From Nocardiopsis sp. CNR-923 (GTDB taxonomy: Bacteria > Actinomycetota > Actinomycetes > Streptosporangiales > Streptosporangiaceae), in contig NZ_MKKC01000022.1 in NCBI RefSeq assembly GCF_001942255.1, positions 1 to 64,000 on the forward strand: a stretch of DNA of 64,000 nt, written 5' to 3'. Below, piece by piece: positions 38,732 to 49,819 of the stretch. Position numbers and translations under genes: made by a program. The notes under the pieces were generated by a model that saw only the letters and a list, made by a program, of their open reading frames with translations, was not told the DNA's origin and did not search any database. Numbering within the stretch: the first letter of the stretch is position 1; each line of letters begins with the position of its first letter.

Positions 38732-39916
38732 ATGCGGACGATCGACGACCTCGACGTCTCCGGCAAGCGCGTGTTCGTCCGGGCCGACCTCAACGTGCCC
38801 CTGGACGGCGAGCGGATCACCGACGACGGCCGTATCCGCGCGGCCCTGCCCACCGTCCAGGCGCTCCGCGAGCGCGGCGCGCGCGTCATCGTCGCCGCCC
38901 ACCTGGGCCGCCCCAAGGGCGTCCCCGACCCCCGCTTCTCCCTGCGCCCCGTCGCCGTGCGACTGGGCGAGCTGCTCGGCGCCGAGGTGGCCTTCGCCGG
39001 CGACACCGCGGGCGAGTCGGCCCGCGCCACCTGCGCCGCCCTCGCCGACGGCCAGGTCGCGCTGCTGGAGAACGTGCGCTTCGAGCCGGGTGAGACCAGC
39101 AAGGACGACGCCGAGCGCGGCGAGCTCGCCGACCGCTTCGCCGAACTGGCCGAGCTGTACGTGGGCGACGCCTTCGGCGCCGTGCACCGCAAGCACGCCA
39201 GCGTCTTCGACCTGCCGGGCAGGCTCCCGCACGCCGTCGGCGGCCTGGTCCTGACCGAGGTCGAGGTACTGCGCAGGCTGACCGGCGACCCGGCGCGCCC
39301 CTACGCCGTGGCGCTCGGCGGCTCGAAGGTCTCCGACAAGCTCGGCGTCATCGACAACCTCCTCGGCACCGCCGACCGCCTGCTCATCGGCGGCGGCATG
39401 GTGTTCACCTTCCTCAAGGCCAAGGGCTACGAGGTCGGCTCCAGCCTGCTGGAGGCCGACCAGCTCGACACCGTCCGGGGCTACCTGGAGCGTGCCGAGC
39501 GCGAGGGCGTGGAGATCGTCCTGCCCGTGGACGTGGTGGCCGCCGAGAAGTTCGCCGCCGACGCCCCGCACGCCGCCGTGGGCGTCGAGGCGATCCCGGC
39601 CGACCGGATGGGTCTGGACATCGGCCCCCGGAGCCAGGAGCTGTTCGCGGCGAAGATCGCCGACACCCGTACGGTGTTCTGGAACGGGCCCATGGGCGTG
39701 TTCGAGATGGAGCCGTACGCGGGCGGCACGCGCGCGCTGGCGCAGGCGCTCATCGACTCCGACGCCTTCACCGTGGTCGGCGGCGGCGACTCGGCCGCCG
39801 CCGTGCGCGCGCTCGGCTTCGACGAGGCGGCGTTCGGCCACATCTCCACCGGCGGCGGCGCCAGCCTGGAGTACCTGGAGGGCAAGGACCTGCCCGGCAT
39901 CGACGCGCTCGCCTGA
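38732..39916 (+). CDS. pgk: phosphoglycerate kinase
   Basis: 394 aa. N-terminal [20 protein letters not shown] (residues ~15-34, substrate-binding) and C-terminal [13 protein letters not shown] with the P-loop-like ATP site. It makes ATP and 3-phosphoglycerate. ATG start, with GGAGA upstream, about 150 bases after gap. Intact. Confidence 0.96.
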   Translation: MRTIDDLDVSGKRVFVRADLNVPLDGERITDDGRIRAALPTVQALRERGARVIVAAHLGRPKGVPDPRFSLRPVAVRLGELLGAEVAFAGDTAGESARATCAALADGQVALLENVRFEPGETSKDDAERGELADRFAELAELYVGDAFGAVHRKHASVFDLPGRLPHAVGGLVLTEVEVLRRLTGDPARPYAVALGGSKVSDKLGVIDNLLGTADRLLIGGGMVFTFLKAKGYEVGSSLLEADQLDTVRGYLERAEREGVEIVLPVDVVAAEKFAADAPHAAVGVEAIPADRMGLDIGPRSQELFAAKIADTRTVFWNGPMGVFEMEPYAGGTRALAQALIDSDAFTVVGGGDSAAAVRALGFDEAAFGHISTGGGASLEYLEGKDLPGIDALA

Positions 39917-40050
39917 GTCGCCCGCCCCCGCCCAGGCGGCCCCGCGCTGTTCGGGGGCCGCGCTGTTCGGGGGCCGCGCCCGGGCGACCGGACACGGGCC
40001 CAAGCGCGGCGCAGGCCCAGAGAGAACACACCTAGACGGGAAGTGACCAC

Positions 40051-40826
40051 ATGTCGCAGCGCCTGCCGCTCATCGCGGGCAACTGGAAGATGAACAACAA
40101 CCACCTGGAGGCCATCGCCCTCGTCCAGAAACTGGCCTTCGCCTGAACGACAAGGACTACGACAGGGTCGAGGTCGTCGTCCTGCCGCCGTTCACCGACC
40201 TGCGCAGCGTGCAGACGCTCGTGGACGGGGACAGGCTGCGGATCGGCTTCGGCGCGCAGGACGTCTCCGAGCACGACAAGGGCGCCTACACGGGCGAGGT
40301 CTCCGGCGCGATGCTCGCCAAGCTGGAGTGCTCCTACGTGCTGGTCGGCCATTCCGAGCGCCGTGAGTACCACCACGAGGACGACGCCCTGGTCAACGCC
40401 AAGGTCAGGGCCGCCTACCGCCACGGCATCGTGCCGCTGCTGTGCGTGGGCGAGGGCCTGGAGGTGCGCAAGCAGGGCCGTCAGGTCGAGCACGTCCTGG
40501 CCCAGCTGGACGGCGCGCTCAAGGAGGTCACCGACGAGCAGGTCGCGAAGCTGGTCATCGCCTACGAGCCGGTGTGGGCGATCGGGACCGGCGAGGTCGC
40601 CACCCCCGAGGACGCCCAGGAGGTGTGCTCGGCCGTCCGTACGCGCCTGGCCGAACTGTACTCCGAGGAGGTCGCGGGCGCGGTGCGCGTGCTCTACGGC
40701 GGTTCGGTCAAGGGCGACAACGCCCCCGGCATCATGGCCCAGGCGGACGTGGACGGAGCCCTGGTCGGCGGCGCTTGCCTGAAGGCCGACGAGTTCGTCA
40801 AGGTGATCCGTTACGGCGACCGGTAG
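40051..40826 (+). CDS. tpiA: triosephosphate isomerase (frameshifted as sequenced)
   Basis: About 258 aa after one base is restored near 40145. The start [21 protein letters not shown] carries the N-x-K catalytic motif (GNWKMN, residues 10-15). After the break: VGHSERRE (catalytic His) and [10 protein letters not shown] (catalytic Glu) and the phosphate-binding [10 protein letters not shown]. At 40141-40150 TTCGCCTGAACG should read TTCGCCCTGAACG, giving F-A-L-N-D instead of a stop. It interconverts DHAP and glyceraldehyde-3-phosphate and closes the glycolytic cluster. Confidence 0.93.
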
Positions 40827-41120
40827 TCGCGCGGCGCCTCGTGCGACCCCGTCCCAGAGGGCGGATTCGTCCGACTTCGGGGGACGGGGGTGTCCGACGG
40901 GGGCTCTGGTCGGGCTAGACTTCGCTGAGGGGACCTGCGCGTATCGCGTGAGTCCCCGCCCGTGCCGCGCACGGCACGGTAAAATCCGAAATCGTCCCGG
41001 TCTCCTCCTTCCCTGATCCGACCGGTCGGCAAGGTGCAGCGGCGCCGTCGCCGGTACGGGTGGGAAACGGGGGCCGTGGTGTCCATCCCCCCGCTTCGGG
41101 GTCGAGCTACGGGTGAGCGT

Positions 41121-41354
41121 GTGACTCTCGGTCTGTCCATCTTCGTGATGGTTCTCAGTGTGCTGCTGATCTTCCTGGTGCTCCTGCACAAGGGCAAGGG
41201 CGGTGGTCTGTCCGACATGTTCGGCGGCGGGGTCACGTCCTCGCTCGGCGGCTCTTCGGTGGTCGAGCGCAACCTCGACCGGATGACGGTGGCGGTCGGC
41301 ATCGTGTGGATCCTCTCCGTCGTCGTCCTCGGCATCCTGTACGGCCGGGCCTAG
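41121..41354 (+). CDS. secG: preprotein translocase subunit SecG
   Basis: 77 aa from GTG at 41121. It has two transmembrane helices (residues ~2-22 and ~56-75) and the conserved HKGKGGGLSDMFGGGV loop between them. SecG assists the SecYEG channel. It follows tpiA, the standard actinobacterial order. Upstream in-frame starts give a basic, non-conserved extension and are rejected. Confidence 0.92.
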   Translation: MTLGLSIFVMVLSVLLIFLVLLHKGKGGGLSDMFGGGVTSSLGGSSVVERNLDRMTVAVGIVWILSVVVLGILYGRA

Positions 41355-41433
41355 CAGGCGTCCCGAAGGCTTCCCCCGTCCACAGTCACGCTCGCCCGAG
41401 TGCCGGTGAGCGCGTTCGCCGAAGGAGTTTCTC

Positions 41434-41805
41434 GTGGGTAGTGGCAGTGCCATCCGTGGCAGCCGAGTCGGAGCCGGCCCGATGGGCGAGGCGGAGCGCG
41501 GCGAGGCGGCTCCGCGGATCCGGGTTCCGTTCTACTGTGCGAACCTGCACGAGGTCGTGCCCAGCTTCGCGAGCGAGGCCGCCGTCCCCGACGAGTGGGA
41601 CTGCCCGCGCTGCGGGTTTCCCGCGGGCAAGGACAAGGCCAACCCCCCGTCCCCGCCGCGCACCGAGCCTTACAAGACGCACCTGGCCTACGTCAAGGAG
41701 CGGCGGAGCGAGGAGGAGGGCAAGCTCATCCTCGACGAGGCGCTCGCCAAGCTGCGCGCTGACCGCGCCGCGGTCGAGGCCCACATGAAGGCCTCCCAGA
41801 ACTAG
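41434..41805 (+). CDS. rbpA: RNA polymerase-binding protein RbpA
   Basis: 123 aa. RbpA activates transcription by the housekeeping sigma factor in actinobacteria. Zinc-ribbon-like core: PFYCANLHE then WDCPRCGFPA, followed by the sigma-interaction helix KTHLAYVKERRSEEEG. A GTG start is used. The TAG stop is the left edge of a candidate 155-bp insertion (see 41805-41959), which probably changed the original TAA to TAG. Confidence 0.92.
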   Translation: MGSGSAIRGSRVGAGPMGEAERGEAAPRIRVPFYCANLHEVVPSFASEAAVPDEWDCPRCGFPAGKDKANPPSPPRTEPYKTHLAYVKERRSEEEGKLILDEALAKLRADRAAVEAHMKASQN

Positions 41806-41959
41806 GGCGTGTGCGCCGGGCACACCCTCCGCCGCGCGAGGTCCCACTCGCCGGGTTCCCACCGGCCGACAGCGCACCCAGGCTGACTCCGTGCCCGGTC
41901 CCGCGACAGCCGTACCGGGACGCGCCGCTCGCGACGGGCGGCATCCACCGCACACGCCC
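41805..41959. mobile_element. MITE-like insertion at the end of rbpA
   Basis: A 155-bp stretch starting GGGCGTGTGCG and ending CGCACACGCCC, perfect 11-bp terminal inverted repeats, flanked by TA on both sides (41803-41804 and 41960-41961). Removing it would fuse ...AAC TA|AGCC, an intact TAA stop for rbpA, whereas the present stop is TAG. It has no ORF. TA target duplication and GGG ends fit a non-autonomous derivative of an IS5/IS630-type element. Confidence 0.5.
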
Positions 41960-42134
41960 TAAGCCGTTGTCGGCCCTGGTCCTTCGCTCCGCTCGCAGGG
42001 CCGTGTCCTGGCGGCGAGGCCGGGGGCGCCGCGTACCGGAGCCCTCCGCCGCGCCCGCGGCGCGGTCTCGCCCTCGTAGCTCCCGGTGGCCTTCGGCCGG
42101 GAACGCTGCGAGCGCCGCCCCGCCATGACCCCGT

Positions 42135-42168
42135 CCGAGGGGCCGTCGCCGCGGTGACGGCCCCTCGG
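42135..42168 (+). terminator. strong hairpin downstream of rbpA
   Basis: A perfect 13-bp stem, CCGAGGGGCCGTC (42135-42147) and GACGGCCCCTCGG (42156-42168), with an 8-nt loop and no U-tract. It probably terminates the secG-rbpA transcript. The stretch 41960-42386 otherwise shows only GC-rich spacer with no recognised gene. Confidence 0.65.
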
Positions 42169-42386
42169 GGAGTACCGGGCGGCGGCGTCAGGTGAGAGGA
42201 TGGCGGCGGTTGCCAGAGATGACGATGTGAGCACGTATCGTGGTGGCGATTCCATCGTGGAACGGCGCCATCGAGCGCGGATGTGAAGGACCGGCGAACT
42301 TTCTCAATCCCGGGACTGGTGTGGTTGGTGGGAATTACAGTGATCGCCACGCACCCCCAACCGCCCCTCCTGAGGAGATGGTGTCG

Positions 42387-42488
42387 ATGTCAGCGTGTCC
42401 GACCGGCGGCGACCACGACTGGATTCTCGGCGACGACCGCAAGTTCCAGTGCGCCAAGTGCGGAGCTCAGAGCGCGCGCAGGTTCTGA
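42387..42488 (+). CDS. small zinc-ribbon-like protein
   Basis: 33 aa (MSACPTGG...). It has C-P-T-G-G-D-H-D-W and a CAKCG knuckle (C-x-x-C) near residues 22-26, so a single zinc-ribbon half with Cys4 as a third ligand is possible. TGAGGAG at 42371-42377 favours the ATG at 42387 over 42378. Small CxxC proteins of this size are common in actinomycetes. Function unknown. Confidence 0.6.
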   Translation: MSACPTGGDHDWILGDDRKFQCAKCGAQSARRF

Positions 42489-42724
42489 GCCCCCGGCCCG
42501 GGCTGCACCGTGCCCCGTGCGGCCAGGTCCCCCTTTTCCAGGGCGCGCCAGGTCACCGGTTCGCCCAGGGTCTCGGCGACGCCCTTCGCCCAGCGTTCCA
42601 GGGGCGCGAACTGGTCCGGGCCGTCCTCCAGGACGGTCCGCCCCTGGTAGGAGACTCCGTCCAGGGTGATGATCTCGCCGTTGGCCCGCAGTTCGGTGTC
42701 GAATTCGCGCGTGTTGCGTCTCAT
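42467..42724 (-). CDS. small unknown protein
   Basis: 85 aa, not recognised. Readable core TLDGVSYQGRTVLEDGPDQFAPLERWAKGV followed by a Gly-rich C-terminus. No signal peptide or membrane span. Its 3' end overlaps the small zinc-ribbon gene by 22 bases (tail to tail). It is divergent from the membrane protein gene at 42840. Confidence 0.5.
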   Translation of the reverse strand: MRRNTREFDTELRANGEIITLDGVSYQGRTVLEDGPDQFAPLERWAKGVAETLGEPVTWRALEKGDLAARGTVQPGPGAQNLRAL

Positions 42725-42839
42725 GGACGGGACTCTAGTCCGGGGGCGGTGCCGACGCCCGGGCTTCGTGTGGATCGATTCCCGGCCGCGTGGGCGGTCT
42801 GGCGCACCGGGCACACGGGAGGATAGGGAGAATGGGGTC

Positions 42840-43517
42840 ATGGCTTCCCCCGAACCCTTAGACTCCGGCGCCGCCGTCCGGGGCGTGCCCTCGGACCTGA
42901 CCCAGCCCGTCGGTGTGTCGCACCTGCGTCGGTACGTCAGCCTGCGCGGCCCGCACGCCCGCGTGTGGATGGCGGTCGCCTACTTCTCGGCGGCCCTGAC
43001 CCTCATGTTCGTCGTCGTGACCGGGTCCCTGATCTGGTACCTGGTGTCCGGGGACCACAGGGTCGGTTCGGTCGTCCTGTGGGGCACGGCCGCGGTGGTG
43101 ATGGCCTTCCTCGGCCCCGGCAGCAACGTCGTCGTGGTGCGCGGGCTGCCGCAGCGCATCACCCGCCAGGGGATCAGCGCCGACAGCGACGGGCTCACCG
43201 TCCTGCAGGAGCGCAAGTGGTGGTTTCCGGGCGAGGGCACGTTCGTCGCGTGGCCGGAGGTGCGGCGGATCCGCGAGGTGCACACGGGCGGGCGCCGACT
43301 CACGTACTTCATCGAGTTCGTGCTCGACACCCACCGTACCGACCCCGAACTTCCCAGCTGGGCGGAGACCGCCGAGAGCCTGGGGCTGGAGGAGGTCGAC
43401 GCGCCCACGCAGTTCTACGTGCAGGTGCCCGAGGACGTCAAGGAACGCATCCTGCGGATGATCGAGCGCACGGCGCCGCTGCCGTCGGTCGTGGAGCGCA
43501 GCGAACCCCTACGGTGA
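42840..43517 (+). CDS. membrane protein with two TM segments and soluble domain
   Basis: 225 aa. Two hydrophobic helices at about residues 45-65 and 78-93, then a soluble ~120-residue domain with strands (GLTVLQERKWWFPGEGTFVAWPEVRRI) and a C-terminal helix. It resembles PH-domain-like bacterial membrane proteins, but no family is assigned with confidence. It overlaps the IclR gene by 9 bases tail to tail. Confidence 0.6.
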   Translation: MASPEPLDSGAAVRGVPSDLTQPVGVSHLRRYVSLRGPHARVWMAVAYFSAALTLMFVVVTGSLIWYLVSGDHRVGSVVLWGTAAVVMAFLGPGSNVVVVRGLPQRITRQGISADSDGLTVLQERKWWFPGEGTFVAWPEVRRIREVHTGGRRLTYFIEFVLDTHRTDPELPSWAETAESLGLEEVDAPTQFYVQVPEDVKERILRMIERTAPLPSVVERSEPLR

Positions 43518-44270
43518 CGCGCGCCCGTCCAGCCGTCGGGTGAGGTCGGCCGCCGCGTCGCGCACGCGCGCGGCGAGGGCCTGGGGCGTGACCGGCCGGG
43601 CACTGGGCACGGTCAGGCTGATCGCTGCGGCGGGTCGGCCGTTGTGGTCGGTGGCGGCGGCCGCGACGGAGATGAACCCCTCGGTGACCTGGCCGTTCTC
43701 CATCGACCATCCCCGTCTGGACTCCTCGGCGAGCACGCGGCGCAGTTCGGTGGGGGTGTCGGGACCCCGGCCCGTGCGGTCGGTGAAGGACGCGGTGTCG
43801 GGATAGAGGGCGCGGACCTGGGCGCGGGGGAGCAGGGCGAGCATGGCCCGGCCCGAGGCGGTCAGGTGGGCGGGTAGGCGCACGCCGACGCCGGTGATGA
43901 GGGTGGGCGCGTGCGGGGGCTGTTCCTTGAGCAGGTACAGGGTGTCGGAGCCGTGCAGGACGCCCAGGTGGGCGGTGGCGCCGGTGGCCTCGGTGAGCTG
44001 GGTCAGGAGGGGACGGGCGAGCCGTTCGAGTCCCTCGTGGCGCAGGTAGGCCGAGCCGATCTCGAACGCGGCAACGCCCAGCCCCCAGCGCCGTTCCTCG
44101 GGCAGGTGGGTGACGAACCCCTCCTCGGCCATGGCCTCCAACAGCTGGTGCACGCTGGAGCGCGGGAGCCCGAGTTCGGCGGCGGCGGTCGAGGCCGACA
44201 CGGGACCGGGCCGCGACGCCAGGAAGCGCAGTAGCCGCAGCGCGCGCGTGGCCGCCGGAACGCGAGTCAT
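43509..44270 (-). CDS. IclR family regulator (likely hut regulator)
   Basis: 253 aa. N-terminal winged helix (residues ~5-60: ALRLLRFLASRPGPVSASTAAAELGLPRSSVHQLLEAM) and the IclR effector domain after residue 80 (GVRLPAHLTASGRAMLALLP is typical). In Streptomyces a HutR-type IclR protein represses the hut operon. It lies on the opposite strand 1 kb upstream of hutH. Its own promoter region contains one TTGTCT half-site resembling the hutH operator arm, so autoregulation is conceivable. Confidence 0.82.
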   Translation of the reverse strand: MTRVPAATRALRLLRFLASRPGPVSASTAAAELGLPRSSVHQLLEAMAEEGFVTHLPEERRWGLGVAAFEIGSAYLRHEGLERLARPLLTQLTEATGATAHLGVLHGSDTLYLLKEQPPHAPTLITGVGVRLPAHLTASGRAMLALLPRAQVRALYPDTASFTDRTGRGPDTPTELRRVLAEESRRGWSMENGQVTEGFISVAAAATDHNGRPAAAISLTVPSARPVTPQALAARVRDAAADLTRRLDGRASP

Positions 44271-44381
44271 GTCACGATTGTCTCACTTGCCCGCGATTCT
44301 CCTGGTGTGGGCGCTGGGACGACGCCGACGGAGCGCACGCGCTCCACACCGCCCGACTCCGGCCCACACCAGGCTCCTCGC

Positions 44382-44614
44382 ATGGGTGTCATACGGGTCA
44401 CGGACGTTGTGGACGAGGTCAGGGACATCCTCACCGCCGAGACGGCGGGGCGGTCGTTCGACACGTGCTCGCTCTCCTCGAACGCGAGGCGCGCGTCGCA
44501 CGCGGCCGACTCGCCGTGGAGCGGACCAGCGTGCCCGGCGCCGGCCTGGACGCGGACGAGATCGGCGCGGTTGTCCGCGCGGCCCGCGGCGTCACCACCG
44601 GGTCGCCGTCATGA
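44382..44614 (+). CDS. small gene, frameshifted as sequenced, function unknown
   Basis: A 77-aa reading frame is recovered if one base is added near 44455: the first part reads IRVTDVVDEVRDILTAETAG, the second HVLALLEREARVARGRL and then TSVPGAGLDADEIGAVV. Codon third positions are GC-rich in both halves, in the frames given. It ends TGA at 44612-44614, overlapping the GNAT gene on the other strand. The single-base repair pattern equals that of the certain genes here. No homology recognised. Confidence 0.4.
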
Positions 44615-45163
44615 CTCGGCGAGGCGGGAGAACACCAGGACGTCGGTTCGGCCGGAGGAGAACGTGAGGAACGAGCGGAGCCGGCCCTCCCGCTCGAACC
44701 CGCACCGGGTCAGGACGCCGGCCGAGCGGTCGTTGTCGGGCTCCACCCAGGCCTCGACCCGCGCCAGTCCGCACTCCCTCAGTCCCCACCCGGTCATCAG
44801 GTTCACCGCGCGAGAGGCGTAGCCCCTCCCGCGCGCCTCGGGAACGATCCAGTAGCCGATGCCGCCGACACCCTTCTGCGGCCTCAGCAGAAGCACCACG
44901 CATCCCACGGCGCGTCCGGTGTGCGCGTCACAGACGGCCAGTGACCAGCCCTGACCCGTCTGGCTCCGCGCCCACTGCCGGGCGATCCAGGCACGCCCGG
45001 CCTCGTCGTCGCAGTCGCGGGGAACGGTCGTGCCCTCCGGGATCACCGTGTCCTCGCTGGCCGCCCGGACGCACGCGAGGTCCGTCACGGCCCAGCGTCG
45101 CAGCCGGACCGTAGCGTCCTTGAGCAGTGGTTCCGCGAGCGGGCCCGCCTGTGTGTCCGTCAC
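44609..45163 (-). CDS. GNAT family acetyltransferase, RimJ/RimL-like
   Basis: 184 aa. GNAT fold with [18 protein letters not shown] at the start, then [26 protein letters not shown] (acetyl-CoA loop at about residues 101-126) and [27 protein letters not shown]. This resembles the RimJ/RimL ribosomal-protein acetyltransferase group. Start GTG. Divergent from hutH, 126 bases away, so the operator between them could also affect it. Confidence 0.8.
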   Translation of the reverse strand: MTDTQAGPLAEPLLKDATVRLRRWAVTDLACVRAASEDTVIPEGTTVPRDCDDEAGRAWIARQWARSQTGQGWSLAVCDAHTGRAVGCVVLLLRPQKGVGGIGYWIVPEARGRGYASRAVNLMTGWGLRECGLARVEAWVEPDNDRSAGVLTRCGFEREGRLRSFLTFSSGRTDVLVFSRLAES

Positions 45164-45217
45164 CTGACGCTCCTTCGGGTGCCGAGGCGCCGAGTCTACG
45201 GCACCGGTGTCCGATGG

Positions 45218-45237
45218 TTGTCTGAAATGTCAGACAA
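45218..45237 (+). promoter_or_regulatory. palindromic operator upstream of hutH
   Basis: TTGTCTGA-AATG-TCAGACAA, perfect 8-bp arms with a 4-bp spacer, about 50 bases before the hutH ATG. It is the most prominent palindrome in the IclR/hut intergenic space and is a likely IclR-type repressor site. Confidence 0.65.
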
Positions 45238-45289
45238 AACCCGTGGGTCGCCCCTTCACCAACGGGCTCACCAGCGCTGCAATGGGGGT

Positions 45290-46836
45290 ATGACCACAGC
45301 AGTTCCTTCCGTCACCGTCGGTGGCGCCCCGCCCACCCCGGCCCAGGTCCTGGCCGTCGCGCGTGAGGGCGCCCGTGTCACGCTCTCCGAGGAGGCCCTC
45401 AAGGCCGTCCGGCACGGCCGCGAGCGGGTCGAGTCGCTCGCCCGCGGCGAAGTCCCCGCCTACGGCATCAGTACCGGCTTCGGCGCGCTGGCCACCCGCC
45501 AGATCGCTCCCGACCTGCGAGCCCGTCTCCAGCGCTCCCTCATCCGCTCCCACGCCGCCGGGACCGGGCCCGAGGTCGAGCGCGAGGTCGTCCGCGCGCT
45601 CATGCTGCTGCGGCTGCGCACCCTGGCCTCCGGCAACACAGGGGTGGAGGTCGCCACCCTCGACACCCTGGCCGCCATGCTCAACGCCGGGATCACCCCC
45701 GTCGTGCACGAGTACGGCAGCCTCGGCTGCTCCGGCGACCTGGCGCCGCTGTCCCACGTCGCACTCGCTCTCATGGGGGAGGGCGAGGTCCGGGACGCCT
45801 CCGGCACAAGGCTCCCCGCCCGCACAGCCCTGCGCGAGGCGGGACTGAGCCCCGTCGAGCTGGGCGCCAAGGAGGGCTTGGCCCTCATCAACGGGACGGA
45901 CGGCATGCTCGGTATGCTCGTCCTGGCCTGCGAGGACCTCGGTCGGCTGCTCAAGGTCGCCGACGTCACCGCGGCGATGAGCGTCGAAGCCCTGCTGGGC
46001 ACCGACCGGGTGTTCACCGAGGAGCTCCAGCGCCTGCGCCCGCATCCGGGCCAGGCCGCCTCGGCCGCCAACATCCGCGCCATGCTCGCCGGCTCGCCGA
46101 TCGTCGCCTCCCACCGCGGCCCCGAGTGCACCCGCGTCCAGGACGCCTACTCCCTGCGCTGCGCGCCCCAGGTCGCCGGGGCCGCCCGCGACACCCTCGA
46201 CCACGCTCTGCTGGTCGCCGGGCGCGAGCTCGACAGCGTCATCGACAACCCGGTCGTCCTCGACGACGGCCGCGTGGAGTCCAACGGCAACTTCCACGGC
46301 GCGCCCGTCGCCTACGTGCTCGACTTCCTGGCCATCGCGGTCGCCGACACCGCCTCCATCGCCGAGCGCCGCACCGACCGCATGCTCGACGTCGCCCGCT
46401 CCCACGGCCTGCCCGCCTTCCTCGCCGACGACCCCGGCGTCGACTCCGGGCACATGATCGCCCAGTACACCCAGGCCGCGATCGTCTCGGAGCTCAAGCG
46501 CTTGGCCGCGCCCGCCAGCGTCGACTCCATCCCCAGCTCCGCCATGCAGGAGGACCACGTGTCCATGGGGTGGTCGGCCGCGCGCAAGCTCCGCCGTGCC
46601 GTGGACGGTCTGACCAGCGTGCTGGCCGTCGAACTGCTCACCGCCGCGCGCGCCCTGGACCTGCGCTCGCCGCTGGAGCCCGGACCCGCCACCGGCGCCG
46701 TCCTGCGCGCGGTCCGCGAGCGCGTGTCCGGCCCCGGCCCCGACCGCCACCTGCGCCCGAGATCGCCGCCGCCGCCGAACTGGTCGCCGACGGCACCGTC
46801 GTCGCCGCCGCAGAATCCGTCACCGCGCTCGCCTGA
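45290..46836 (+). CDS. hutH: histidine ammonia-lyase (frameshifted as sequenced)
   Basis: About 515 aa after one base is restored near 46758. It deaminates L-histidine to urocanate. The prosthetic MIO group forms from the triad in [12 protein letters not shown] (about residue 147); here the triad is Cys-Ser-Gly. Catalytic segments [11 protein letters not shown] (residues ~58-68) and [13 protein letters not shown] are present. The C-terminal end changes frame: [20 protein letters not shown]. It is the first gene of the hut operon, preceded by the palindromic operator. The GGGGGTATG-type start at 45290 is clear. Confidence 0.93.
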
Positions 46837-46852
46837 GACCCCGAGGAGACAC

Positions 46853-48505
<1,653 letters not shown>

Positions 48506-48509
<4 letters not shown>

Positions 48510-49819
48510 CCGTGTCCTTCGACCGTCTGTGGGCCGACCTGACCCCGGTCGGGCGCGACGCCGACGGCGGCGGCTACCACCGGTACACCTGGGCGGGCGC
48601 CGACACCGACGCCCGCGCCTGGTTCACGGGGGAGGCCGCCGCCCGCGGACTCGACGTGCGCACCGACCGCAACGGCAACCTGTGGGCCTGGTGGGGGACG
48701 CCCGGCCCCGGCGCGGTCGCCACCGGCTCCCACCTGGACTCGGTGCCCAACGGCGGGGCCTTCGACGGCCCGCTCGGCGTGGCCAGCGCCCTGGCCGCCG
48801 TCGACGAACTGCGCTACCGCGGCGTGCGCTCCGACCGCCCGCTCGCCCTCGTGGTGTTCGTGGAGGAGGAGGGCGGCCGGTTCGGCGTCCCCTGCCTGGG
48901 CAGCCGCCTGTCCACCGGGGAGATCGCGCCCGAGCGCGCCCGCGAGCTGACCGACGCCAGCGGGGTCACCTGGGCCGAGGCGATGGCCGGGGCCGGGCAC
49001 GACCCGGACGGCATCGGCCCGGATCCGGACGCGCTCGCCCTGCTGGACGTGTTCGTCGAGCTGCACGTGGAGCAGGGCCGCGCCCTGGAGGACACCGACC
49101 ACGCGGTGGGCGTGGCCAGCGCGATCTGGCCGCATGGCCGGTGGCGGATGGACTTCACCGGCCGCGCGGACCACGCCGGGACCACCCGTGTGGCCGACCG
49201 CAACGACCCCATGCTTCCCTTCGCGCACGCCGTCCTGGCCGCCCGCGCGCTGGCCGAGGAGCACGGCGCGCGCGCCACCGTGGCCAGGTCGGTGATCGTC
49301 CCGAACGGCACCAACGCCATCCCGTCCCTGGTCAACGCGTGGCTGGACGCGCGGGCCGACTCCGAGGCCGGGCTCGCGGCCGTGGTCGAGGGCGTGCGCG
49401 TCCGGGCCGAGGCCGCCGCGCGCGAGCACGGCGTCGGGTACGCCATGACGGCCGAGTCGCTCACCCCGCTGGTGTCGTTCAGCCGCGGACTGCGCGACCG
49501 CCTGGCCGCCGTCGTCGGCACCCGTGGGCCCGTGCCGTCCACTCTTCGTCCGCCGACGCCCGGGGGCGCTTCGCGGGGCGGCGGGCTCGCACCCTCGACG
49601 GACACGGGCGTGCCGATTCTCCCCACCGGCGCCGGACACGACGCCGGAGTGCTCGCCGCGCACGTGCCCACCGCGATGCTGTACGTGCGCAACCCCACCG
49701 GGGTGTCGCACTCGCCCGCGGAGTGGGCGCGTCCGGACGACTGCCACGCCGGGGTGCTCGCCCTGGCCGACGTGCTTCAGGACCTGCTGACCCGACCCGT
49801 GGGGGAGGTGGCGCCGTGA
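48506..49819 (+). CDS. M20 family amidohydrolase in hut operon (likely N-formyl/formimidoyl-glutamate-type or allantoate-type)
   Basis: 437 aa. Zinc-hydrolase M20: [12 protein letters not shown] (about residues 76-87, His-Asp ligands), [10 protein letters not shown] (Glu catalytic pair), ELHVEQG and a C-terminal H (GVSHSPAE). It is annotated as allantoate amidohydrolase in many genomes, yet the position between hutU and hutF/hutI suggests a role in the last step of histidine degradation, the one filled by HutG elsewhere. This is inference. The start overlaps hutU (GTGA); an in-frame GTG at 48512 also fits. Confidence 0.75.
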
